Shown here: positions 56,606 through 64,000 of the stretch, piece by piece
How the letters are laid out: each line of letters begins with the position of its first letter
How positions within the stretch are numbered: position 1 is the stretch's first letter
Source of the DNA: Treponema sp. JC4
GTDB lineage: Bacteria; Spirochaetota; Spirochaetia; Treponematales; Treponemataceae
Assembly: GCF_000260795.1 (NCBI RefSeq)
Contig: NZ_AJGU01000006.1
Location: 34,433 to 98,432 of the forward strand
Direction: 5' to 3'
Length of the DNA stretch: 64,000 bases
Position numbers and translations under genes: made by a program
The notes under the pieces: generated by a model
What the model was told of the DNA's origin: nothing
The model's database searches: none
What the model saw: only the letters and a program-made list of their open reading frames with translations

Positions 56606-58699
56606 TTGGAGAACACAATCAACACCTGGGCAGAAGCAATTTCTGCCTTGCCGGATAAAGATTTTTTTAATCTTATGCGTCTTTATCTGGGAAAAATCCA
56701 GACTCCTTACAACAAGCAGCGCCTTGCAAGCCAGCTGGCAAGTTTTTTAAAGACTCCTAAAAATACAAAGGCAATTCTAACCCTTTTGACCGCAAAAGAC
56801 CTTGAGTTTTTGAGCGCCCTTTACTTTATGGAAGGAATAGATAAGGAAAGCCTTCTTCAGTTTTTTAGCGGTAGCTACCAGATTTCAGAATTCTATACAA
56901 AGCTTGCAAATCTGCGCGACCGCCTTTTAATTTATTCTGTCACAAAGGATGATGAAAAAACTTATCTCCTTTTGAATCCAGTTCTTCTTCCTTCGTTGGA
57001 AGGGCTTTTGAATATAGAGGAACTTCTTCCATGCCCTCAGGTTATGAACCTTAGCATGGACGATAATTTTATCCTTACTCAGGAATTTCTTGCGTCCTTT
57101 ATTTCTTGCGTCCGTAATAATGTTTTTACGCTAAAAAACGACGGTTCCCTAAAAAAGAATGCCGTAAACCGCCTGGAAGAGATTTTCCCCGGCCGGGCAA
57201 AATGCATGGAACTTTTGATGACAGCCTTTTTGAATCTGGGGCTCTTCCACGAAGGCAAAAAAGTTGATGTTGATGACGACAAGCTTTTAAAATTTGCAAA
57301 ACTTTCTCCCAAGCAGCAGTACGCTCTTTTGTGCGCTGCATCTTCTACCCATTTGAGCCGCGAAGGCCTTAGAAAACAGTCGCAGCTTTTACTGGATACA
57401 GTTGCGTCTATTCCCCAGGACGGACTTACTCAAAAATCAATTTTACGCCTTGCATTTATTCTTGGCCAGAAAGGTGATACAGCAGGGGCAGCTTCTTCTG
57501 CTCTTAAAGGCCGCTTTGCCCAGATTCTGGAAGCAGCCCGAGCCCAGCAAAAGCCAGAAGATGCCGCTCAGAATAAGGATTTTCTTGACCGCATGATGGA
57601 TTCTGCTGTGGAGTTCGGTCTTATTCAGAAAAAAGGAATCAGCACAGAGGGTGAAGAGATTTACGTCGCCGCAGAATTGCAGCCGCTTGCTCCTCAGAAT
57701 ATTAAGCCTGTAAATATTGAATCAGCCTTTTCTGTTTCTCTTATGCCGGGACTTTCCCTTGCTTCACTTTTGCCGCTTACACATTTTTTGGATGTAAAAA
57801 GCTACGGAATTGTAAGCAACTTTGAAATTACAAAAACTTCTGCTACAAGTGCCTTTGACAGCGGCATGGATGTAGAAAGCATTTTTAAGACTCTGGAAAC
57901 TTACTGCCAGTACGAAATTCCTCAGAATATGAAGGTGAATATTCAGGAATGGTATAATTCCTATTCGGCTGCGGTTTTGTATCACGGATTTGTGCTTAAA
58001 GTTGCAAAAGAGAATATTGCTTTTGCAGAAAACAATCCAAAAATCCAGAAGTATGTGCAGGAAAAACTTACGGACGGAATTTATCTTTTGAATCTGCCGG
58101 AAGACATAAACATCAACGCCTTTTTTGAAGAATGCGGACTGCCTGCAAAGAATTTAAAGACCGCGGTTACAAAGGCCGAGGTACTTGATTTTCCATTGCT
58201 GAGAGACGGAAGAAAGCCGGCGTTCGTAACCCCAGCGGGGCAGGTGAATGACAGCCTTGGAGTACGCAGCGACAGCTGCCTTTCATCCTTGAATACTGAA
58301 GAGGGTGAAAATCTGCTTTTGAATCTGGAAAAAACGCTTGCATCGATGGAGATGGACAAAAATCAGAAAGAAAATCTTGCCAACCGAATTAAAAACCGCC
58401 TGATTGTGACGGCTGAACAGCTTTCCAGCGAGGCGATTCGTACGGAAATTCTTGAAGCGGAAGGAATGGATTTTTCGGGCAAACTGCATTTGATTGATGC
58501 GGCCATAAAAGAGGGCGATCTGCTTGAAATTCAGATGCCTCAGGCAAGCGGCGCGGGTTATGCAACGATTGTAGGCACTCCCCGAAACCTTGAGCGCACG
58601 GAAGGGGACGCTATTCTGACTCTGGCTGTAAAAGATGAAGACGAGCATCTGAATATTAATGTCAGCCGGATTACGCATTTGAGGAGATTGCATTTTTAG
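56606..58699 (+). CDS. Large protein coupled to the XPB helicase
   Basis: The 697-residue protein is largely alpha-helical. The second half (about 370-690) resembles the Helicase_C_3 (PF13625) extension seen fused or linked to XPB helicases, with FSVSLMPGLSLASLLPLTHFLDVKSYGIVSNFEITKTSA as the landmark. The N-terminal half, with a winged-helix-like feel, is not recognised. It starts with TTG after AGGAGGTTTCCC, 14 bp past the helicase stop, so the two make one operon. A repair co-factor is likely; the biochemical role is unknown. Confidence 0.75.
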   Translation: MENTINTWAEAISALPDKDFFNLMRLYLGKIQTPYNKQRLASQLASFLKTPKNTKAILTLLTAKDLEFLSALYFMEGIDKESLLQFFSGSYQISEFYTKLANLRDRLLIYSVTKDDEKTYLLLNPVLLPSLEGLLNIEELLPCPQVMNLSMDDNFILTQEFLASFISCVRNNVFTLKNDGSLKKNAVNRLEEIFPGRAKCMELLMTAFLNLGLFHEGKKVDVDDDKLLKFAKLSPKQQYALLCAASSTHLSREGLRKQSQLLLDTVASIPQDGLTQKSILRLAFILGQKGDTAGAASSALKGRFAQILEAARAQQKPEDAAQNKDFLDRMMDSAVEFGLIQKKGISTEGEEIYVAAELQPLAPQNIKPVNIESAFSVSLMPGLSLASLLPLTHFLDVKSYGIVSNFEITKTSATSAFDSGMDVESIFKTLETYCQYEIPQNMKVNIQEWYNSYSAAVLYHGFVLKVAKENIAFAENNPKIQKYVQEKLTDGIYLLNLPEDININAFFEECGLPAKNLKTAVTKAEVLDFPLLRDGRKPAFVTPAGQVNDSLGVRSDSCLSSLNTEEGENLLLNLEKTLASMEMDKNQKENLANRIKNRLIVTAEQLSSEAIRTEILEAEGMDFSGKLHLIDAAIKEGDLLEIQMPQASGAGYATIVGTPRNLERTEGDAILTLAVKDEDEHLNINVSRITHLRRLHF

Positions 58700-58735
58700 G
58701 AAGGATGACTGTGACGCGTGAGGGAAAGTTAGATG

Positions 58736-58770
58736 AAAAAATAAAGCCGTCACTCACGGGGAATGACGGC
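58736..58770 (-). terminator. Terminator of the 58787 lipoprotein gene
   Basis: On the minus strand GCCGTCA/TGACGGC is followed by TTTATTTT. Confidence 0.7.
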
Positions 58771-58786
58771 GATAGATTACAGTGGA

Positions 58787-59611
58787 TTAGTTTTGCCAGG
58801 CTGTTGGCGTTTTATTTTCTGAAGAAATTACATTTAATCTATATATGTCGTTATAATCTGGTAAGTTAAATTCATAGAATACGTCGGCATATATTTTTTT
58901 ATCACTGTAGTTTTGTTTCCAGTCGTTTTTGATGTCATTAAAATTATTACCTGTAAATTCATAAGATGTTGGAGTGCTTGAAAGATCTGTAATTGCACCA
59001 TAACCAAAGCTGGTTCCATCTTCTGTACAAATTTCAAATTTCAGTTCTTTATCAGTAGCATTTTCAGGGAGTAATGATGGAGAGTATCCTGAAGGTACGC
59101 CAACTGTGATTTTATCGCTTTCAATTGTTAGCGATGCGGTTAAATTTGATGTATCAGGAAAAGAACCTGTACCTCCGGTTGCGGTTACAGTCAGTGTTTC
59201 TTCAATAGTGAATGTTGTACACAATTTAAATGTTCTTGTTTCTCCGCTGGAAATAAAAGGATATAATCCTGTCCAGTCTTGAGTTTTATCGCTCCACTCA
59301 GGAACTATGCAAGCTCCTTTGTCATCATAGATTCCAATCCAATCATAATTTCTGAATTGTGTTGGCAAAGTTTTAATTGTCAGTTTAATACCACCAGAAA
59401 CAGCTTCTGCAAAGAAGTAAGTGTTAGTGTTTTGGTTTCCGGAGTTATTTCCTGATGAATTATTTGTGTTTTGACCTGAGCCATTCGAGCTTTGTGCTGA
59501 ACTTGTGCTGTCATCACTTGAATCATTAGAACATGAAACAAATATTGCTGTTCCCAATGCAATTAATCCTGCAGAAAGGAGTGCCAAAATGATTTTTTGA
59601 AGTTTTTTCAT
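58787..59611 (-). CDS. Lipoprotein with Ser/Asn/Gly-rich linker
   Basis: The 274-residue protein has a lipoprotein signal (ALGTAIFVSCSNDSS, Cys about residue 27), a 35-residue S/N/G/Q linker, and a beta-rich domain with LTIKTLPTQFRNYDWIGIYDDKGACIVPEW. The latter resembles immunoglobulin-like surface domains. No family named. It is divergent from the giant lipoprotein gene, 159 bp apart, and both start with similar S-rich lipoprotein tethers. Confidence 0.75.
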   Translation of the reverse strand: MKKLQKIILALLSAGLIALGTAIFVSCSNDSSDDSTSSAQSSNGSGQNTNNSSGNNSGNQNTNTYFFAEAVSGGIKLTIKTLPTQFRNYDWIGIYDDKGACIVPEWSDKTQDWTGLYPFISSGETRTFKLCTTFTIEETLTVTATGGTGSFPDTSNLTASLTIESDKITVGVPSGYSPSLLPENATDKELKFEICTEDGTSFGYGAITDLSSTPTSYEFTGNNFNDIKNDWKQNYSDKKIYADVFYEFNLPDYNDIYRLNVISSENKTPTAWQN

Positions 59612-59717
59612 AAACTTCCCCCTAAAAAATAAGTTTTTTCTTAATGTTTATTATAAAAAATATAAATTACCGGTACTAGCGTTGTAATTTTTGCTGGTAC
59701 TCATTCTGAAATATTAT

Positions 59718-59746
59718 TTAACAATTTCTTAAAGAAGACTTATAAT
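59718..59746 (+). promoter_or_regulatory. Promoter of the large repeat lipoprotein
   Basis: TTAACA (59718-59723), 17 bp, TATAAT (59741-59746), 24 bp before the ATG. Confidence 0.65.
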
Positions 59747-59770
59747 TTACTAATAATATGGGGGTCTTAT

Positions 59771-62700
59771 ATGAAAAAAAACGTCCTGTGTATATTTTTA
59801 ATTAGCATTTTTGCCTGGTTGATTATTTCCTGTTCAATGCCTGCATCTTCTGGTTCTGATAGTAGTAGTGATAATTCATCATCACTTGCAGTTCCTGTAA
59901 TTAGTCCTTCTGCGGGTGACTATTCTGAAGGTTATAAGGAAATTACAATAACTACTGAAAATTCAAAAAATGATATTTATTATACAACTGATGGAACGAC
60001 TCCTAATACAAAATCTAACCGTTATACAGCCCCTTTTAATATTATAGGATCTAAGACAGTAAAAGCAGTTGCTTATTCTGGAACAAATTCAAGCGCTGTT
60101 GTAACTGCTATTTATAATCTTAATGCCGGAAAATCTGCAAGTCAGTTAGGTGTTATTACAGGTTCTGTTGGACTTGCAAGCAATCTGGAAAATGACACAA
60201 AGTCCTTATTGAATGGAAAAACAGTTTATATATATTCAGATGATATTCCGGGAGCGGTATATCAGAGTTCAATAGGTGGTTCCTTCTATATAGATAGTCT
60301 TGATACATCAAAATCTTATAATTTTTATTTTTCTACAAAAGCACCGGGAACAATTATTTCATCAAGAACCGCTGCTGTTCAGACGGATGATGATGGTTCT
60401 GCAATCGTATCTGCAATTATTTCAAATGTAATGCCAAAGGAAGGGGCAGGTCTTGATGTTGCAACTGTCGAATTAAAACCTACCGGAATAATAAAAGGTG
60501 TAGCTAAAAAATATGGGGATGACGGTAGTATGGAAAGCGATCATGCGGGTATTACCGTATTTATACCTGGTACATCCTATTCAGCATTAACAGCATCAAA
60601 TGGAAGCTTTTCAATTTCTGGAGTTCCTCAAGGTCTGCATACAATTCGAGCAATGTATTCCGGTTATACATTCTCAGAACAGGAAAATATTTTATTAGCT
60701 TCCAAAGGAGATGAAATTCCTGAGACTGAAATTACACAGGATTTTGCCCTATATTATGCAAAAGGAACTGTTAGAGGCTTTGTATATCTGGATGAAAACT
60801 CAAGTAATAATGCTGGGGTAGATGTTGTATTAACAGATCAGTCTAATAAACATTCCTATAATGCCGTAACTACAAGTTCTGGTAACTGGACAATTAATGA
60901 TGTTCTTCCTGGTGTTTACAATGCAGAATTCCATAAAGATGGATATGTGTTGCAGGTTCTAAATGATATTAATGTTATAGGTGCAAAAGTAACAGTAACT
61001 CCTCAGATATTCTTAAAAGAAAATGGAGGACGTATTTACGGTTATGTTTCTGTAACTGCAACAACAAATTTAAGTGGTATTGGTGTTACTGCAATTAAAA
61101 ATGATAATAATTCAGAAAAACGTTACTATGCATTAACAGCATCAGATGGTTCATTTACTTTTGATTCTGTTGGTCCGGGAACCTATACTGTAAGTGCAGT
61201 ATATCCTGGATATAAAACAGCTACTCTTTCGAATATTGTAGTTTCTGTTGGATCTGAAGTTTCTACAGGAACACTGACTATTGATGAAAAAGCAACATAT
61301 TCTATAACAGGTTCTTGTGTACTTGCTGGTATGGAAAGTGGTTTTGAAGGAACTGCTGTGCTCTTGCAAAGTTTGACAGATTCAACAAATACAAAATCTA
61401 CTACAACAGCTTCAGATGGTGTTTATGTAATTACAGATGTAGATTCCGGCTCATATATTCTTACCTTCAGTCATCCAGGCTTTGTTTCAGATTCGACAAA
61501 AACTGTAAATGTAGGTCTAAATGCAATTGAAGTTGTAGAAAATGTAGCCCTTCAAACTAACGCAGGTTTTGTTTCTGGAAATGTTACTCTTGAATCCGCA
61601 GATATTCAAGCTGGAATTGTGATTCTGATATATAAAGAAAATGATACATCAACTTCATATACTACAGTTACCGATAGTAAAGGACATTTTGCAATTTCTG
61701 GTGTAAGCCCTGGAACTTATAGAGTTCAAGCTACAAAAAATGGCTATACAACAGGTGTTTCAGATCCATTTATTGTTTCTAGTGGAATAACATCAGGACC
61801 AGCGGATATGCAGCTTTCTATAAGTTTGCGTTCTATTTATGGTACTGTAAAACTGGCTGGTAAAACAGATTATACAGGTATAAGAATAACTGCAACAAAA
61901 ACTACAAAAACAAAAGAGATTTATAGTGCACTTTCTAATAAAGATGGATTTTTTGCATTAAGCAGTATGACACCAGGAGAATATATCCTTTCCTTTGCAT
62001 TCGAAGGTTATCGTTCTTATACAAGTTCTTCTATTTCTTTGTCAGAAGATAGTTCACGCGAACTTGATGAAATAGAACTTGTTCAGGCAACTGGAAAAAT
62101 AAGTGGTATTGTAAATTTGGAAGGTTGTACAGATCATTCAGGTATAAAGGTTTCAATTGTAGGAACAGAATATACCTGTATAACAGATTCTGACGGTTTG
62201 TATGAGTTTAGTGTACCTAGCGGAAACTATCCTGGTGGTGTTCGTTTTGAAAAAGAAGATTTCCAGCTTACTGCAAAAGCAGAAACAATTACTGTCCTGA
62301 CTGATAGTACATACGGAGTTCTTACTGTAGAAATGAAAGCAACTGCTAATACTCTTAAGGGTATAATTCAGCTTGCCGGTACAGAAGATTATTCAGGTAT
62401 TACTGTTACAGTAGATGGCCTTGATTCTGAAGTATATAAATATATAACAGAAAGTGACGGATATTGGCAGTTAGACCATGTTCCTCTTGGTTATCAAACA
62501 ATACGTTTTTCAAAACTAAATGTTCCGGATGTAACAGTAGAAAAACAGGTAATTGCAAGTGAATCTATAAATATAGGAACCTTGGAAATGATTCCTGATT
62601 CAGCTACCTTGCGTGGCTATGTTTTCCTGGATGGAATGAGCGATAGCTCTGGTATTAATGTTACAATTACAACACTTGAACGGGATGATATTGTCGTTCG

Positions 62701-64000
62701 TACGACAAGTGATGGTGCTTTCGAAGCAAATAATATTCTTGCCAGTGGAAGTCATACAATTACCTTTAGTAAAGAAGGTTGGGATAGCAAAGCAATTACA
62801 ATAAGTGATTTTACACCTCTGGAAGTTCGTACGATTGGGGCGGGAAGAGAATATATTCTTTCTGATACTACAAGTCCAGCATGGAATACTAATCCTATTG
62901 TAATTAATAGCGGAGCAAATTTTGCAAATAATACAAAACTGCATATAGACCTTAGTCCTCTAGAAAAAGGCAGTGGAATAGAAAAAATGTCTGTTCAGAT
63001 AGCCCGCACGGTGGATGGTGTAACAGGTTCTTTGTATCCATCAACTTATAACTGGCAGAATTATCAGATTGGTTTTGACTTTGATATTAATGATTTACCA
63101 GAGCAGTATGTAGGAAATGGAACTTATACCTTCTATATTGCATTAAAAGATAAGAGTGGAAATATTTCAACTACAGAGCATAAAGTCATAACCCTTACAG
63201 ATTTAGTTACTACGCTTACAGGTGTATTAATTGGGGACAAACTTCATTTAAGAGAAGAATGTAGTCCCTATCTTGTAGAAGCAGATTGTCTTGTAAGCGA
63301 AGATAAAACTCTTGTAATTGATCCGGGTGTTGAGATTCGTTTTGCAGGAAATTATTCAATAAGTATTACAGGAAGTATATATGCAAGGGGAACTGCAGAA
63401 AAGAAAATTCTTTTTACTTCGGACTATGAAAAACAAGGTAATTACGATACATCATTTTACTGGAAAGGTATTGCAATTAATGGCGGTTCTTTAGTTACAG
63501 AAAATTCTTATAACTATATTTCTGGTAATATTATGGAATACTGTGAGTTTGAATATGCAGATACTCCACTTACAATAAAAGAAAGTACTTATATAAATAA
63601 ATGCTATTTTCATGATTGTGTTAACGGTGTGAAAAAAGAAAATGCTGTTGGTACAGTTATATTAAATAATACGCTAAAGAATGGAATTGATTTTGGAGAA
63701 AGAGGATTTTTGATTAATAATATAATAGAAGAATCTCTTAATATTTCAGAATTATATTCATGGCATGGTAGTAATTCATTGGTTTCAAATAATACAATTG
63801 AGAATGCAACCCTTTATTTTAGTTATGGCTCATTTATTTATATTAATAATAATACTTTCATAAACTGTAGAATTAATGTAGAAAGTAATACAAATGATGG
63901 AGCTCCAACTATAAATAATAATAATTTTATAGATTGTCCAAATCCTATAGTATCTACAACATGGGAATATAAATCAGGTTTTTCATATAATTTTACTAAT
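59771..64000 (+). CDS. Giant surface lipoprotein: chitobiase-like domain, about ten carboxypeptidase-regulatory-like repeats and a beta-helix (3' end outside window)
   Basis: The frame is open from the ATG at 59771 to the last base, 1410 codons without a stop. It starts with a lipoprotein signal (WLIISC, Cys about residue 22) and an S/D-rich tether. A CHB_HEX_C-like segment (DIYYTTDGTTPNTKSNRYTAPF) follows, then from about residue 120 to 1040 repeated 75-85-residue modules of the carboxypeptidase-regulatory-like type, each with G-x-V, SGIxVT, SDGxF and VxPGTYT signatures. From about residue 1150 Asn-rich segments (ISGNIMEYCEFEYADTPL, INNNTFINC) suggest a right-handed parallel beta-helix. Likely an outer-surface or periplasmic adhesin or carbohydrate-binding scaffold. 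Confidence 0.85.
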   Translation, partial: MKKNVLCIFLISIFAWLIISCSMPASSGSDSSSDNSSSLAVPVISPSAGDYSEGYKEITITTENSKNDIYYTTDGTTPNTKSNRYTAPFNIIGSKTVKAVAYSGTNSSAVVTAIYNLNAGKSASQLGVITGSVGLASNLENDTKSLLNGKTVYIYSDDIPGAVYQSSIGGSFYIDSLDTSKSYNFYFSTKAPGTIISSRTAAVQTDDDGSAIVSAIISNVMPKEGAGLDVATVELKPTGIIKGVAKKYGDDGSMESDHAGITVFIPGTSYSALTASNGSFSISGVPQGLHTIRAMYSGYTFSEQENILLASKGDEIPETEITQDFALYYAKGTVRGFVYLDENSSNNAGVDVVLTDQSNKHSYNAVTTSSGNWTINDVLPGVYNAEFHKDGYVLQVLNDINVIGAKVTVTPQIFLKENGGRIYGYVSVTATTNLSGIGVTAIKNDNNSEKRYYALTASDGSFTFDSVGPGTYTVSAVYPGYKTATLSNIVVSVGSEVSTGTLTIDEKATYSITGSCVLAGMESGFEGTAVLLQSLTDSTNTKSTTTASDGVYVITDVDSGSYILTFSHPGFVSDSTKTVNVGLNAIEVVENVALQTNAGFVSGNVTLESADIQAGIVILIYKENDTSTSYTTVTDSKGHFAISGVSPGTYRVQATKNGYTTGVSDPFIVSSGITSGPADMQLSISLRSIYGTVKLAGKTDYTGIRITATKTTKTKEIYSALSNKDGFFALSSMTPGEYILSFAFEGYRSYTSSSISLSEDSSRELDEIELVQATGKISGIVNLEGCTDHSGIKVSIVGTEYTCITDSDGLYEFSVPSGNYPGGVRFEKEDFQLTAKAETITVLTDSTYGVLTVEMKATANTLKGIIQLAGTEDYSGITVTVDGLDSEVYKYITESDGYWQLDHVPLGYQTIRFSKLNVPDVTVEKQVIASESINIGTLEMIPDSATLRGYVFLDGMSDSSGINVTITTLERDDIVVRTTSDGAFEANNILASGSHTITFSKEGWDSKAITISDFTPLEVRTIGAGREYILSDTTSPAWNTNPIVINSGANFANNTKLHIDLSPLEKGSGIEKMSVQIARTVDGVTGSLYPSTYNWQNYQIGFDFDINDLPEQYVGNGTYTFYIALKDKSGNISTTEHKVITLTDLVTTLTGVLIGDKLHLREECSPYLVEADCLVSEDKTLVIDPGVEIRFAGNYSISITGSIYARGTAEKKILFTSDYEKQGNYDTSFYWKGIAINGGSLVTENSYNYISGNIMEYCEFEYADTPLTIKESTYINKCYFHDCVNGVKKENAVGTVILNNTLKNGIDFGERGFLINNIIEESLNISELYSWHGSNSLVSNNTIENATLYFSYGSFIYINNNTFINCRINVESNTNDGAPTINNNNFIDCPNPIVSTTWEYKSGFSYNFTN

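Noticed and set aside
55671..56618. 315-residue open frame antisense to the XPB helicase
   Set aside because: Shadow of the helicase frame; composition is atypical and no domain is visible.
1..64000. CRISPR arrays, complete insertion sequences or prophage
   Set aside because: No regularly spaced identical repeats with unique spacers, no transposase, integrase or phage structural genes were seen.

Overview
The window is a 64 kb piece of a spirochaete chromosome, most likely a host-associated Treponema. The case rests on an endoflagellar FlaB flagellin behind a sigma-28-type promoter, a class III adenylate cyclase near a double cyclic-nucleotide-binding protein, an XPB-type helicase with a large partner gene, lipoproteins with spirochaete-type lipoboxes, rubrerythrin as oxidative defence, and IorAB/PaaK arylpyruvate metabolism. 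The genus is inferred from gene content; no rRNA is present. I see no CRISPR array, prophage or complete insertion sequence.

Layout: (1) 1-2.3 kb, riboflavin operon (ribE partial, ribBA, ribH). (2) 2.3-5.2 kb, a DUF4160 pair, a LacI-fold sensor and rubrerythrin. (3) 5.4-11.8 kb, LysM-M23 peptidase, RlmE, adenylate cyclase, tRNA-Thr, cNMP-binding protein, PHP phosphoesterase. (4) 12-19.3 kb, MATE pump, trpGD and trpE (minus strand), an adenylate-forming ligase and a NodB-type deacetylase. (5) 19.3-23.7 kb, purE-purM-purN, flaB and a leftover second flagellin 3' end. (6) 23.9-32 kb, iorA-iorB, a vapBC-like toxin-antitoxin pair, paaK, an ACT protein, an LpoB-like lipoprotein, purD and a TIGR02757 protein. 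(7) 32-46.3 kb, cell-envelope and housekeeping genes (nnr, acyl-ACP thioesterase, uppP, lgt, MinD-like ATPase, S41 protease, rsmE, WecG-like transferase, an AAA+ activator, recQ, tRNA-Leu, comM). (8) 46.6-58.7 kb, a GH63-like enzyme, ppx and ppk1, a tryptophan-type ABC transporter, the XPB helicase and its partner. (9) 58.8-64 kb, two divergent lipoproteins; the second is a very large repeat protein running off the window.

The most unusual feature is in the intergenic DNA. At least six families of small structured elements (about 50-150 nt) recur, and their copies differ by compensatory changes in stems while unpaired segments stay fixed. Some copies sit between a gene's 3' end and a second, diverged copy of that same 3' end. 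For trpE, iorA and flaB the displaced copies cover 13, 7 and 13 codons and carry 22 synonymous and no non-synonymous differences in total. The 3' end of tRNA-Leu is also duplicated, and inverted copies of gene 3'-end fragments lie just past the terminators of tRNA-Thr, tRNA-Leu and flaB. This looks like scars of a mobile or recombining structured element that targets gene ends and rebuilds them.

A second clear signal is a shared operator, GTTTCT-N6-AGAAAC. It is arrayed in 18-bp phase in the trpE promoter and occurs at the same position in the promoter of the ABC transporter near 54.7 kb. This predicts one regulon for tryptophan synthesis and uptake.
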